Source: Axinella damicornis
Taxonomy: Eukaryota; Porifera; Demospongiae; Axinellida; Axinellidae
Assembly (NCBI GenBank): GCA_963931865.1
Contig: OZ007507.1
Location: forward strand, 16,855,681-16,919,680
Length of the DNA stretch: 64,000 bases
Reading direction: 5' to 3'
Below the pieces are notes generated by a model. The model did no database searches and was not told the DNA's origin. It saw nothing but the letters and a program-made list of their open reading frames with translations. A program made the translations under genes and the position numbers. Positions 11,593 to 25,513 of this stretch are shown piece by piece. Positions within the stretch are counted from its first letter, which is position 1; every line of letters starts with the position of its first letter.

Positions 11593-13489
11593 TACATACA
11601 CAGTTCAGAATGCATGCTTGCAATAAGACAACCTGTAGCATACAACAAATAAAAAAGGTGTGTAGCAGCTTGGCTGTCATGGCAACCTTTGATCTTTTTC
11701 ATGGTGATGGCGACTGGCAGCATATGCATGTTGAGAGGATCGAAACCATGTGGTAACCGCCTAACCGGCATGGTAAACGTCCCTCTGGGAGCGTAAGCCA
11801 GGGAGATGCAGAAACTGAGTGCATGTCATCCTCCTCATCAGCCTCAGCCTCAGTCTGAGAAAGTGAAGCAGCTATGGCACTGTGACAGTGTCTGACTGTG
11901 AACCTCACATCAATTCCGACCTCAAGCACCTCACCTGGTGGTCATGGTGCAACAACAGTAACAAAGACTATGCAGGCAAATTGTTAATGGCGTTAGGAGA
12001 GTCCGCATGTGGCACCACTGGCTATGAGAGGCTGCTCCAATAGAACTGCACTCTATACAGTGCAAAAGTTGACCTCTGTGGCTGAGAAGGTTGAAGTGTA
12101 CTTGGATTTACCCATTTGAGAACAGTACTGCATGTGCTTATTTTTAAAGCCCACTCCAATAAATTCCTCGGAATGTATACAGTCACATCCTGATTAAGAG
12201 GATATGCAGTGAGCAAAACTATGTACCTATTTTACATTTTGTGGCTAAAACACTATTTTGCCAGTATAATCATTTATTACTTGTCTTGTACAATACATTG
12301 AAATCAATCAAGTGGTTTGCAAGGGAACAGAGATTACCAATGCATACACAATCCTCTATGCTTGCCCACCAAAATGCCAGCAATTTGTGGAATATGTCAC
12401 TTATGAAAATGCCCCAAATCAGTCAAGGTTAATTCAAGTAGTGATTAGTTTTAAAACTGTACACACAATGTAAGAGTCTGACCTAGGTGGTGGATACTTA
12501 GAGTGAACGAAGAACATTCGTTATGATTGTGTTCTCTTATACATGTACATGAGTCCCAGTCCAAATTAAGTGTTAACTGAGAATTTGGTGTGCATTGCTA
12601 TGGAATATGTCAAACAATGGGAGTCATTCAAATGCATTCTTATTCATTGCTTCTGGATTGAGGAATGCCCCTCCCTCCTTGCAGGGTTCATCACCGTACA
12701 TATCCAGCTATATTTAGACATACCAGATAAGGCCTACTGCATAACATTCTGTCAGAGTTCATTCAATAAGGTGATTTTCTCTGGAACATTAAATGATTGG
12801 CATAGGAGTAAAATCACTAAACACAATCATCAACAATCCTGCATACTTTTTTGTGGTGCATGCAAGTGGGTTGATGCAGCATTCATAAATGAACTGCCTG
12901 GGAGAGCCGCACAGAGCAAGAGCTGTTTGAGGTAACCATTAATGAAATTGCAATACCATAAGAACCTGAATTTGCAGAAAAATGTTGTGTATTCCTGCAC
13001 GTCAGTGGCCAACAAGACCAGCCTACATTATATGTGTTCATGCTGGTAATGAACCTTGTATATACATAATAACAATTATTACGTAATTACCCCTTATATG
13101 CAACTTTACTGCTCCAGGGCAAGTCTTGCCAGATTAATTAGTCCAACTCCAACAGCAGATGCATTAAGTGAATGTGAGCTCATGAATGCGAGGGCTTCTT
13201 GTGTACAGAAAAGATGTGTGAAGTTCAATAATTTACTTCAACCTTAGGGTGTAATCATACTAGTTATGCTTAATATTCCTGGCTTTCTACTGCTATACTG
13301 CAACATAGAACCGCTTCTTTGATCGACTGTGTTCTGGCCACGAATGGTGAAATGCGACCATGCATGCCCCAAACCAATAAATCGTCTCCCATGCCAAATT
13401 ATTCTTGCTTTATCAGTAACCAATTTGATTGTCTGGCGATGGTGGAGGTAGAGAATGACAATTGAGGTTGCTGGTTGGGGCACTGGAAT

Positions 13490-13600
13490 GGGAATGGGGA
13501 GAATGAGGATGTTGGATGGGGCACTGGGAGGGAGAGGGGAAGAATATGGATTGAGGATGTTGGATGGGGGACTGGGAGGGTTGAGGATGAGGCATGCACC
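13490..13600. repeat. G-rich 48-bp tandem repeat
   Basis: GAGGATGTTGGATGGGG starts at 13505 and again at 13553, each followed by ACTGGGAGGG. The stretch 11660-14069 has no convincing exon besides this repeat. About 13780-14060 resembles 41340-41610, the 3' flank of the paralogous receptor. Confidence 0.6.
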
Positions 13601-14069
13601 AAACAGTTTGATAAGCTTTTGGTTGTTGGTTTGTTTGTCTTACGAAGTAGTGGGTGCATGGTGGAAGAAACAAGAGTGTATACAATGAGTCAATACTATT
13701 TCAACTGCACACACAACAGTGATCGACATGTCTACATGTACACTAGAATGTAATATCCAACCCATGATTGTGCAGGTGTCCAATGGAATGTGCCAAAGAA
13801 CAGTTATCAATCATTGAAAGCCCTGGAACAAAATATTGTGGAGCAATGTGCTCCTGTCAATGACAAAACAAACTGAATGTCAACTCCAAATAAGTGAAAG
13901 GGTACATGCAGATGTGCAGTGGAATGTGTCAAACAACTGACTCAGAGTCACTGAAAACCTTGGAACAAAATGTTCCGGAGCAATGTCCTCTTGTCAATTA
14001 GTCCAATACGTACAAAACAGCATAATTATTATCCGACCCTGAATGTGCTTGTGAGGTGTACGTTATCAG

Positions 14070-17000
14070 TCATTCAAAGCCAGTTTTGTCGTGTTCTTTG
14101 GGATCGAAATGATCTGGAATGCCCCACCCTCCTTGCAGGGAGTGGGAAAGGGTGCCAACAGGGCTCATCATCGTGTAATTGTCTTCACTGCCGGGAATGT
14201 ACGCATGGTGTGTTTCAAGAAAAGAGGTCTCTTCCTCAGCGTTGTCTTCTGCGTTCCTCTCATGTGGTGTACCATTGTTGAGCATAGCCGGATGAATGGG
14301 TTTGTCAATGTAGCGGGACTCCATCATGTTTGTCGTTGAGCTAGGTGTAGTGAGAGTGCTGAATTCAGGATGTATGCTTTCGTACAAGGGTCCTTCATAT
14401 ATAGGGTTGGGGACCATGGCCTTGCGAGCTTTCTCAACTGATTCGGTCTCTGAGTGTCAGGATAAGATGTGTGAAACAATCCAAGAAAGTATAGTCTGAA
14501 GTTACTCTGTAATGCGCATAATGTACCATTTTGTCACTTCCTGTGTACTAATTAATCGCCATTGCTGGATTACTCTGAATGTACTGGTCGATCATGTTCA
14601 AGTTTGAGTGCATTAGCTCGTTGGGTACAGGAGTTATGAGCCAGCGAAGTTTGTCCATTGCCCATAGAGAATGTATTAGGCTGGACCAAAGTTCCCCCCC
14701 CCCCCCCCCCCCCCCCCCCCCCACCACCACCACCACCACCACCACCATTAATATTTCATTGTCCATATTTGAAACTTCACTAGTATGTAAACAGCAATGG
14801 TGATAAATTAGTACACAGGATGTGAAAAATGGTCTATTAGCTATCGCATCAATTTGCTGATGGTGGAAGATATATATTGTTGAAGTAGTCCTAATACCTT
14901 CAAATTCGATTAAATATCCTTCTGCATAGAATGATGCTTGTTCTGTGATGTACAGGGACTACGCACAGAATTAACTTTCCGCTCACCAGCTCTTTGCTTC
15001 CAGATCACACAGGCACACAGAATCAGTAAGACCAATCCAGATGTGACAGTGATGAACACACCAGTACTCACACCTATTGCAATCATTCCCACAAAGCTGA
15101 TACCTTTGCATGTGAGAGATAATCCATGGTATGAATCACTGCTTGAAAAGGACACAATAATATTATCAGTTCAATGTAATTAACTTCCTTAAGGTCTCCC
15201 AGTTTTCATACAGCACAAAGGCCAGGAGGACCTGTACGTATCACTAACCAGTCTTGTGTGGCATAGCTATAGGGATTTAACGGAAATTATGGATGAGTGT
15301 TTTTGAGCTCATATAACAACATGAAGAGAGAAGGTATGCTGGTTAGCTCACCACACCTACTAGCTAACTGGAGGATTCACACTAAATTGCTCATGATTAA
15401 AGTTCTGCTATTTATTTGAAAATTCTGCTGGTTTTATATCGCAGCCTGAAGCTGATTTTACATGTTCTTTTGTTGCCAGTTTACCTACTTAATCAAAACT
15501 GAATTCCCCAGGCATGCCTCAGTAAAAGCATGCCTGGGGAATGAGTTTAGTACAGTTGAAAGGCCGAGAAGCAGAGTGGTTCAACCCGCAAATATTTTAT
15601 TTGCAATAGTCTTATTGCATATGAAGCATCTACTTCATTACATCTGAGAACTGTATGAATAAATTATGTGTGTAATAATGTACCAGCTCCTGAAGTAGCA
15701 GTGGTGCCCATGTATTCTGTTGTAGGTTGAAAATGTGTACCAGCTCCTGAAGTGGCAGTAGTGCCAATGTATTCTGTTGGAGGTTGAAAATGTGTCCCTA
15801 AGAAGGAGGGGAGCAAGTATAGTTGCAGTTTTAGGGCACAACTGTTGGGAGAACACGCGCACTAGTGTGGTAACAACAGCTTTGAAGAGTAGTGCACAAA
15901 GTCAGGACAATTACCTCATGAAAGACTAAACTACATTTTGTTATATAATATTATAGTTAAGGTATATGCTGAGTTTACATTCGCAGGTGTAAATTGTGGA
16001 CCAAAAGGGGTGCAATTTTCATAAGCTTTCCTTGTGTTTTCGTTAGTAAACTTACTGAAGGTGCTGTTGGAGGAAATACTCCCAGTCACTGTATCCATAT
16101 CCACTAGGACTGAGTATTCAGTATTCACCACCAGGCTGGAGTTGATCTCCTCTTGCAACTCCATCTGACCTCTCACTGTCTTAGGACCTATTACAATATC
16201 CCAAGTGAGGGTGTCATGGGAAGGCTGAACCCTCTGGATAGTGATGGTGTAGACGAGGTCTTGGAAACTGCATACATCGGGAAGCTGTAGAAGGATGAAA
16301 CTAGGATGCTATCATACAGTTTCATGCAGATGCTCATATAAGCTTGCATCATACTGGTGCAGTTCATGAATAAGGGCATGTGTACTAGATGGCTATATAG
16401 ATTCAGGGTACTACAGTGGAGCCTGTCTATAGTGGTCAGCTTGAGAACAGAATTTTTTGGCCACCATAGACAGGTGGCTGCTTTTAAATTATAAGCAGGT
16501 CATTTTGTACTGCTTGGTTAGCACAAGTGGGACCAGCAGTATGACCATAATAGAGAGGCGGCTGCCTTAAACAGTGACGACCACAGACAGGTTCCACTGT
16601 ACAGCTTCACTAATTAATACTTGGTGCTGCCACATCTAACACTCTCATGACATTGGTAAATTGATAAAGATGGCATCCCCTTCACCTGAATACGTAGTTG
16701 CAGCAGTGGTGTACCGTCTGACTGAAAAGTAACACCAGACCAAATAGTGGAACTATCATTACCTGGGTCTGTGGAGGTGAAAAACTTGAACTTAATTGAT
16801 AATTATGTACATTGTAGGTTGGCATGGGTTCTGGGACTTTACTCAATCAGCAAAGGTCACAATTTTAATTGACAACGGTCCTGCATGTCACAGAGATAAT
16901 TAGTGAGTAGCATGGTAATTTAATTTACCTATAGGAAATCCTCCGTTTGCTTCTCCTGGTTCACTCAATCCAATGTTGCTAGCTGCACGAACAGTGAAGA

Positions 17001-18172
17001 CCATTTCTTCACATCGCTGCACCACTTCTCCACGTGGTGTACTGTAGTTGAATGTTATAAGAGATGTTACATTTGAACCAGCAGATGTTGCATTCGTGGT
17101 CCAGTTCATCATTTCCCCTGTGACTCTATTGTGAATCTGAATACTGTAGTTCACTATGGGGTACTCCGACCATGTGAAGGGAGGTATCCAGGAGAGCTGT
17201 AGGGTGGTGGCATTGAGCATGTGCAGCTGTGGATCAGGGGATGAAGGTGGCCCTGAATATAAAAAATTATGTGAGTGATTGTGTGTTTGAGCAGTGAACA
17301 TTACTTTATATATAGTTATTTAGCAATAATTCACCGCTTGAATAGCAATGCTATAGTATAGCTACTATATCTACACTGTTTAGCTTTGACTGCAGCTGCA
17401 TGGTGCTTAGTATGAGCAATGCAGCTTGAACTGTGTATATGTACCCATCACAGTGAGTATTGCAGTGGGACTTGCAGAGTTGTACCCGTCTGAGTGCAAT
17501 ACACAAATTATATTTGTGTTGTTGTTTTGTGGCAGTGCAACAATGCTCGTAGTGATGTTGTATGTGCAAGTGGAGTGATCATAGTACGGATCGTCTTCAT
17601 TGATGACTTCATCATTTATCTCCCAATAGATATCATCTCCTTGTGCACTACAGTGGAAAGTTGCATTGGCTCCAATTGGCAATTTTTGGCTATCAGGTCC
17701 CTCTAGTATCATAGCCTCTGTGAAGAAGAAAAGAGAATAGACCAAGCCACTATTCATAGCAGCTGGCTACCGGCACATAAATTAATGAGACTGCAGTAAC
17801 TAGAAAGTTGCCAACAGCAAGCAGTAGATCCAGTCTACATTACTTGAAGGCTGTTCATTATGCACATTGCAGCTAGCTATATATAATTGTTATTGTTGTT
17901 GCTGAAACTGCCAAATCATGATCAGTACATGCATTGCCAAGTGTATTGGGATCTACTGCTCCCTGCTGGCAGGGCATATGAGTAGACTAGTTTCTGTGAA
18001 GTGAATAGCTAATCTGACATCACGCATGCACATGCATGGCATAAGACAGTGCAATAACAAAAAGTCATAGTTTCACGCGAAGATGGGATTTACCAACTCC
18101 AAAATTGCACAGCAGGATAATCCCCGAAGCAAAGATACCCATCAACACTTCACACTTGCTGTCAGCAGCCAT
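14070..18172 (-). CDS. Ig - FN3 - FN3-like - TM receptor with tyrosine tail (FN3-type receptor 1)
   Basis: Eight exons: 18094-18172 signal peptide (MAADSKCEVLMGIFASG...), 17445-17717 Ig, 16929-17252 FN3, 16686-16768 and 16056-16284 second FN3-like domain, 15684-15797 stalk, 14987-15103 TM, 14070-14449 tail. They total 1599 nt (532 residues) with no stop. The Ig exon has ATFHCSA, YWEI and NIICVLH. The FN3 exon has LQLSWIPPFTW and FTVRAASNIGLSEPGE, which are family hallmarks. The stalk is a perfect-frame tandem duplication of 19 residues (THFQPPTEYIGTTATSGAG type). The TM exon ends CVIWKQRA. The tail has NPIYEGPLYESI, SRYIDKP and EDNYTMM. It is divergent from the GPI gene starting at 18425. Likely an adhesion or recognition receptor; the ligand is unknown. 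Confidence 0.75.
14694..14747. repeat. poly-C (29) followed by CAC triplets
   Basis: C run 14694-14722, then ACC/CAC triplets to 14747, in the intron between TM and tail exons of FN3-type receptor 1. Confidence 0.9.
15684..15797 (-). repeat. 57-bp coding duplication in a stalk exon
   Basis: Two 57-bp units, each coding 19 residues with the core TEY[IM]GTTATSGAG, make up the stalk exon of FN3-type receptor 1. The paralogue at 43421-43474 has one unit. Confidence 0.85.
16414..16599. mobile_element. Tc1/mariner-pogo type MITE
   Basis: CAGTGGAGCCTGTCTATAGT and the near-complement CACAGACAGGTTCCACTG as terminal repeats, with TA on both sides. It lies between the two exons of the second FN3-like region and the TM side of FN3-type receptor 1. 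Confidence 0.65.
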
Positions 18173-18424
18173 GTCTTGGAAACGTTCACGAAGTTTAAGG
18201 TGGGGTCTCGTAATATTTATCGGGTGTAGTACGTCATTTTGAGGTCTCGTTCCAAGTGGAGTGGGATGGGACATTACCATGCATGAAATGAGCTAAGGGG
18301 GATCCCGTCGTCTTATTCAGATGGTAATAAAAGTGCTGGCAGAGTTGGTTCGCATTCACAGGAGGTCTGAGTTGCTGATTTCTACTCATTCACATGCGTG
18401 GTGCTGACAATCTGACGTCATACT
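18173..18424. promoter_or_regulatory. bidirectional promoter, FN3-type receptor 1 / GPI-type protein 2
   Basis: Only 252 bp separate two divergent start codons. It holds a perfect TGACGTCA (18413-18420) ending 4 bp before the plus-strand ATG, and an ACGTCAT at 18231. TGACGTCA is the CREB/ATF-type palindrome. Such short divergent spacing implies shared regulation, and 5' UTRs must be very short. Confidence 0.6.
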
Positions 18425-19733
18425 ATGGCTAACTCTGCTGTGATATGCATTGCTACATGCCTGCTGTTCGGCTTGGTACAAGGTAATTTTCGGTGCGCTA
18501 TTGATGTCCACGTATTAAATACTCATTACTTGTACTCATTTCTGCAGCCGCAGTGGTATACAAAGGCCCAGTGGATATGACAGTGGAACTGAATAAATGG
18601 GCACAATTGAACTGCACTGTGAATTGTAGTATTCGAAATGTTGGTTGGTTTATGGCAGGTCGTAGCAGAGCTATCAAAAACAATTCCATACCTGGTTTGG
18701 CAGTCATGAGACCGGAACCACAATCATCTGCGTGCTCCTCAGGCCAAAAGACATTCTTCTTCAGTGTTTTAGTCACAGAAGCACTGAATAAGTTAGAAAT
18801 CGCAATATACTGTGCTGCTTATGAGCCACGTAATCATCAGTCTGAATGTGGGACATATTACAGCAAGCCAGCTCTCCTCACTGGTAAGTTGAGATATGCT
18901 TGCATTAGTAATGATATTGTATTGCAGTATTCATGTACAACACTGATTTCATATGCATAACCTTGTATACCCATCGCCAATCCACAAGTCTGCATTTGCA
19001 GCTGTTTTGAGCATGCAATGCCATGCAATATAATATAATATATTATACAGAGTCATGTATCAGGTGTATAGGATTGGTACAATTGGTGTATAGGTACAAG
19101 ATCTTGGGTATGAATCCCAGAATTTAGTGGATTCAATTTCTCTCTCTCTCTCTCTCTCATCATAACTCTATATGGCAACAAAGGCATGGGCCCACTGACT
19201 ATCGCTAATTATACTGTGCATGATATAACATGCACATTAATTTTTCACATCTAGTGAAAGCTGCTGGTACTATTACCCCCTCTACAATTTCGAGAACACT
19301 GCAAATTTCTCCCTCCGGATCCCCTTCTCCTTGTCCAACACAGTCTTTGCAAGGTACCACATTGTCAATTGGGCAGTATCATGATGTGTACATGTTGTCA
19401 AGATTGAATAGATAGTTTAATCAATTCCTTCATGTTAGTGATAAGTGGCCTTACTCTTTTGTTTTCATACACAGAACCAGCTCTTGCAGTTGTTACCCTG
19501 GCAACCACCGTTACTTCATCACTGACAATCTGTCCAACACCTGGTACACAACATGATTATTAACACAACAAATTCCCAGATGTAGATATTCTAAAGGTAG
19601 CGTAATTTTTTCCCCAATTCCAGCCGTAACTTCCAGTTCTACTGGTGAAGTTGAAAGTGTATCAGCCGCTTCTGCAAGGGTTGCACAACTTATGGTCCTG
19701 GCTGGTCTAGTCATCACATCCATTCTCCTTTAA
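18425..19733 (+). CDS. GPI-type single-Ig surface protein 2
   Basis: Five exons: 18425-18482 signal peptide (MANSAVICIATCLLFGLVQ), 18548-18883 Ig, 19255-19353 and 19475-19543 stalk, 19624-19733 C terminus. Total 672 nt, 223 residues, in frame. The Ig domain has LNCTVNCS, GWFMAGRS and AIYCAAYEP, ending YYSKPALLTG. The stalk is rich in Pro/Ser/Thr with two conserved CPT motifs. The C terminus is Ser-rich, then VAQLMVLAGLVITSILL and stop, consistent with a GPI signal. The ectodomain is nearly the same as that of the TM receptor at 28266-33274, so one ectodomain type exists in signalling and GPI forms. A SINE lies in intron 2. It is divergent from the FN3-type receptor at 18172. Confidence 0.75.
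19061..19215 (+). mobile_element. tRNA-derived SINE
   Basis: GGTGTATAGGTACAAGATCT then GGGTATGAATCCC, the T-arm-like box B, followed by a TC run and an AT-rich end with a conserved GGCATGGGCCCACTGACT. It lies in intron 2 of GPI-type protein 2. Confidence 0.6.
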
Positions 19734-20960
19734 GCGATGCATGGGCTTGCATCTACCTACAGTGCAGGTGAGCATAATTATATCACAGGAGAAACTATAC
19801 AGGACTGGACGGGCACCGTCGTCGTCCGTCCACACACTGTTTGAGTTCGTCTTGGGTATTACATTATTTCCTGCATAGACCACATCTACGGTCACTCCTC
19901 TATGCAGGAGAATCGCTGAAAAAGTTGAATACGAAACTTCATATGGTCCCGCCACGGACTTGATGGGCGTGCGAACGGTGTGGATATGGAGATAGCTCTG
20001 ATGGTTACGGTGCCCGCCTAGTCTGTATCTTCAGGTGGTTTCTCCTGTGTATAATTGTTGTAGGCATTGGTTGTAGAGTGCTACGCATGATAAGGTTACA
20101 TATTCAATTGGAAGGTGGAAGCCAGAGCCCACCCTTCCCAGGAGGTATAGCCCTGTTTGGCTAATGCTGTTACGTAGTTCCTGAACCGCTGTTGGGTTAT
20201 TATTAGCTAAATGGAAAATGTAGGTAATCCCTTTGAGCTCAACTTGCTCACTGCTGTTGTTAAGAAAAGTCAACCCAATAGCCTGCTAAATGTGCCAATA
20301 TAGCCAATGGGATGGGTTTATATAACTCCAGTACTGTTGTGATAGCATGCCATGAATGTTTAATGGGGGTATTTACTATGCAGAAATGTGGATTGTAATC
20401 TTTCCCATCTTTAGGAATGAACCTTGGTTGCAATTGTGGAACTAACACATCATAAATATTGGATAGCCTATATACATGACTGTATCATGTGTTACTGTGC
20501 TCATATATATAATTTATTATAAGTAGCTAGTTTGCAAATACATGCTGTGCATGTGGAAATAAAGACTACATGTATGATACCTCTCTCGTTCTGCCTGCGT
20601 ATACATGGATTCCTAGCAGCTTACAATGATAGCTCATTTATTGTACATATTTATCATAATTATTAGACTATAATACTATTTGCAATTGCATGATGACATC
20701 AATCTGATGGCTCTTATTATAGGCATGGAATGCACACTATTACAACACATATAACCGGTTTCCAAAAATTAGGTTTCTATAGTGAAGTGTTAATTGTTGA
20801 CGCTTAATTTAAAGTATTGCAAAGTAGCAGGAATTCAGTTGCATGGGCTCACCATGCATGCAAAGCACCGCAACTATACAGGCACAATCTAGGGATTACA
20901 TTCTTTCTCAGGAGTAAACATAAATTGACAGCAATGCCACACATAGTCATATGAATTTAT
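19734..20960. other. no gene recognised
   Basis: Spacer after GPI-type protein 2. Short open frames near 19707-20448 show no domain. An AATAAA at 20559 could serve as a distant polyadenylation signal but is not tied to a transcript. Confidence 0.4.
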
Positions 20961-23500
20961 TGACAGGTTTCATTAGTTAAGTGCCTGATCACTAATTGCC
21001 CAATAGAATGGCTGCATTATGCATTCACTTTGCTGTTACCCTTAGCTACTGGCATGGGTTTGTGTGTACATTTACCAGAGTGTACTGTGTGCTATATTTA
21101 TAGGGAGCTCACTGTTCAATGAAGACTCACTGCAGGTGATCCAAATTTCTTTCAACCAGCAGCAAAAGGCACAGGTGTTAAACTTGGTAGCAATGAAGTT
21201 CAGGACAGCTTGTCAATACACCCACATGATTTAATTCTGCATTGAACATAGCTTGAGCTGACACTAGCAGGAAACGAACTAGGCCAGCCAATCAACTTGC
21301 CGACCCTTCAATTTCGGATCACTTGGTTGCCATTGACTCTGAGCATCGTTTAGTACTAACAGGTGGAACAGACCACAGAATCTGATACTGTGAAATGAAG
21401 TTTAGTGTTGTATGCATGCTTTATACTGTATACATGGTTTATGAATATGTACATGCGTTATGAATAATACGGCTAGGACGTAACCAGGAATTTGCATGGT
21501 GTCCACGCAGTCTGAATGCTTGCACTACGTATTATATTACCTATGCAATACGCAGGTTCACCAACATCCAGTGAATACTAGTCAAAGGTCTCCCAAGAGT
21601 ACCCAGTGAACAGTCCCCTGGCAATGGCAACTGTTCGGGGATATTTATAGATCCAATTTGGTGTGACTAAGTGCATTCATAACTGCTAACATAACTGCTT
21701 ACATTACATAATTTCTCCTGAAGTGCACGCTGAAATAAAACTTCTCAATTCAACTGAAAACCCAACTGCTTGCATCAGTTCATGATGCCTTTTCCATATA
21801 GGTGACGCATGCAAAATTTAAACACATATCTAATAGCCAAAGGTGCACTTGTTTTTCATCTCAAATTACCTTGAAACCAGGCCCACAGAACAAGAACAAC
21901 ATGTTGTTTGAATAACGCTGCCTGTGTGAATGCATGGCACTATAATGGTTTGTATATAACTGGAAAGGTCATCAGTATAATATTGGATGTCAATGCACCG
22001 GCACTCGTGTGTATCTGGTAGGCAGCAATGCTAGAAGCTACATGGCATATTTTATGCAACTGATAATTATATGTCTTCATGTTCAGTGAATACACAACAC
22101 ACGCTAACTGTATGTAAGTGTGATGTATAATCTGGCGAGTGTAATCTGGTTTGCATAACTCTTATTTTCTCAAAACAATTGACATCCACGTCTTCCGGAG
22201 TGCATGGTACAAAACTTCCCCTCCCTGAGAAGGCTTGTTTTTGCTCTCAATGACTATTATAATATTCATTGTATTCAAACTGGCAAGTGTAATCTGGTTT
22301 GCATAACTATTCGTTTCTCAAAGCAAATCGCACCCACGTCTTGCGGAGTGCATATGGTACGAAAAACATCCCCTCACTCAGAATTTGTGTTCGCTCTCAA
22401 TGACTATTATAAGATTTATTGTATTCAGACTGCTGGTTTGCATAACTATTTATTTCTCACAACAGCTCACATGAATGGAATTGTGCACAAGCTTACCCTG
22501 TTTAGTATTCATAACATGTTATCACCACATGCTATCACAACAAGCATTATGGAAATAATGCCAAATTTCGTTTTAAACTCTGGGACTGGTTATGAAGGCA
22601 TGTTGTGTACACCGTACCTACCTACATGTGCATGGCTCAGGAACTGAAAATGAGTGATTAAAGTTTAATAGGGTCACTACTAGTCTAATTGAATTGAAGT
22701 GTGTCTTCAAAAATGTTTACGCTTATACTCAAGCGAATGCTTCAAATCTCATTTCAGTTAGGACTATATAATGAAGCTAGTGTGGAAACAGCTTGTGCAG
22801 AAGAGAGTTGAGTAGTTGTGGTCCCCCCTGCCTGTATTATGTGACAGAACCTTGTCTTCATTTGTAACAGTATAATCGTATTCATTGGGACACACATGCA
22901 TTCCTGTACTGCATGTTTCATAATTATTGAGTTGGAGTATAACTGATACAACAGTTGTTACAGTAATAATGACTCAAAATGTCACCATCTCAATCTGCAA
23001 AAAAAAAAAAGGTGGCTAGCTATATAGCTATGAGCAAGCATGCTGCTGTTGTCTTGCATACATGATGACCAAGGTGAAGGGGTACATAGAGGTGTCACTG
23101 GTTTACCATGGTTACATAGAAGGAATGTAATATGCCCCCCTTGAGACAGCCCACCATCGGCAAATATAAGTATACAATGACTACAACAATAATTTGTGAC
23201 AAGGGCAGCGGGAAGTTTAGTACTTGGACCACGGATAATTGCTATACACGTGTAGCAAAGGACATTGTTCCTGTAACAAAGATCCTTGTCTCATCAACGG
23301 GCAGTGCTAACACACTGTGTAAAGTTCCCAGCTCTTATAGCAACTTCAATTGTTGCGGTATACTCAAGAGAGTCATGAAACCACGTTGGTGTAGCTAGCC
23401 ACATTCCCAGGACATGTGCAGAGATCTAGAGGTCCCATCCCATGTGGCCCGGGAATGAGGCAAGTCTGTATCTTGCAACTCAGATCACAAACTGGGCAAT
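20960..23500. repeat. segmental duplication B, copy 1
   Basis: Matches 35765-40290 apart from insertions in the latter. No convincing coding exon. The part from about 22100 also resembles 560-2450 and 24440-26300, giving four related copies of this non-coding unit. Confidence 0.75.
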
Positions 23501-25252
23501 GGCTAGAAACAATTGTACTAATCAAAAGTGTACAGATTAGCAGACTCCACTATAATTATTTACTATATAAGCAACTACAATCACAGGAAAAAAAAATTCT
23601 TTGTGCATGCAAACTTGTTACCTTGCAACATTTAGCTATTGTCATGAAAAGATCTGGAGGTAGTGTATGAACAACTTAGATATAGCTATTATACCAGATA
23701 ACATTCTGTGCAAGTTCATTCCATAAGGTAAACCCCACTCCAATCAGGACATTAAAAATAAATGATTTGTGTTTTCTAGCAGTACAGTCACCTTGGGACC
23801 AGTGGGACCTGAAGTCAACCATGTTTCATGAATTTGGGTTACGTGGGTGAATTCATGCTGCCATATCATATCTCAAGAACGCTACAAGCTCTCGACATGA
23901 GACTTGCACTGTTGGGTAGAACAACGTTTGGTTTGTATAGAGGTATTATGACAACCCCATCAGATTTGGAGCTATGCAGCTCCTGAAGTCCACCATTTTC
24001 GTGAATTTGGTTTACGTGGGTGAATTTGTGTAGCTAGCTACATTTCCTGAACCCTACAAGCTATGGACATGAGACTTGTACCATTGGATACAAAGGTTTA
24101 TATGGATGTGTGGAAATATTGTGACAACCCCATCAGATTTGGAGCTATGAGCCCCTGACTGCAACCATCTGCACAACTCGTGGGTGGGATTTGCTTAGAA
24201 AGGAAGAGTAATGCAAACCAGGTAGTAGACTTATACTGTTACAGGCCTGATGTCATGCTCTTATGGAACCTAATTCAGTACGCAGATTGGCAGCAGTATA
24301 TATTATGCAACTGATAGTATTTCTTTCTACACAGTGAATACTAATCTGCTATCTGTATGAGGTGATGTACTCAGTGACAGATTTAAGATTCATGACACCA
24401 GGAGCCCATATCTCAGATCGAGTGCACAGTGTAAAACATGCCTTTCTCAGCTCTCAGTCTCAAGATTCAAACTGGCAAGTGCAGTCTGGTTTGCATAACT
24501 CAAAGCAAATCAACCCACGTCTTCCGGAGTGCATATGGTACAAAAATATCCCCTCACTCAGAATTTGTATTTGCTCTTAAAAAGACTTATTGTATTCAGA
24601 CTGCAAATGTAATCTGGTTTGCATAACTATTTGTTTCTCAAAGCAAATCACACCCACGTCTTGCAGAGTGCATATGGTACAAAAACATCCCCTCACTCAG
24701 AATTTGTGTTTGCTCTCAATGACTTTTATTGTATTCAGACTGCAAGTGTAATCTGGTTTGCATAACTATTTTATTCTCACAACAGCTCACATGAATGGAA
24801 TTGTGCGCAAGCTGGAATAGAATTACCCTGCTTAGTATTCATAACTATGTTATCACCACATGTTATCACAACAGTTATACGGAATTTTTTGAACTCATAA
24901 TAGGGTACCGCATGCTGTGTACTCAGTGCCTTGCACAGGAATTGAAATTGAAAATGTATAGGTTAATGGAGTACTCATCTAATTACACCATAATGTTATG
25001 CTTACCAGCATAGCAGGCACATGCAGGCCCCTATGAGTATCTATGCCTTCAGAACGAACGCTGCAGCTTGCTACAGCTTCACAAGTTGTGACTCAGTCAG
25101 AAGCAGCTTGTGCAGAAGACAATAGATTGTGTACTTGTCTTCTCTATATAATAGCCATGTGTTCATGATCATGATGTACAACTATAATTGTATTCATTAA
25201 GAAAGGAATACCTATAACTGTAACAGCCATGAAATGCAATATAGCTGATACA

Positions 25253-25513
25253 TAGCCTCGTTCCCAGGCCGTTCCCACCGCAAGTACTCCATCGCTTCCA
25301 GTATGAAATATGGCAAGGGAAGGCCGGGGAGATTTGATCACGTGCAGTGCCATCAAGTACCTGATGGCACCGCACGTGACCAGATCTTGGTTGACACATG
25401 GTACATGGTAGACATACGGAAGGTGGTGCCCAATGAAGAATCTCGACTGCCGTATTTCATACTGGAAGCGATGAAATATATACTGGCAGTGGGAGCGGCC
25501 TGGGAACGAGGCT
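25253..25513. mobile_element. MULE-like inverted-repeat element, duplicate of 1425-1682
   Basis: Same element and the same GCTGATACA flanks, carried by duplication A. It has lost the final A of the right terminus. Confidence 0.75.
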
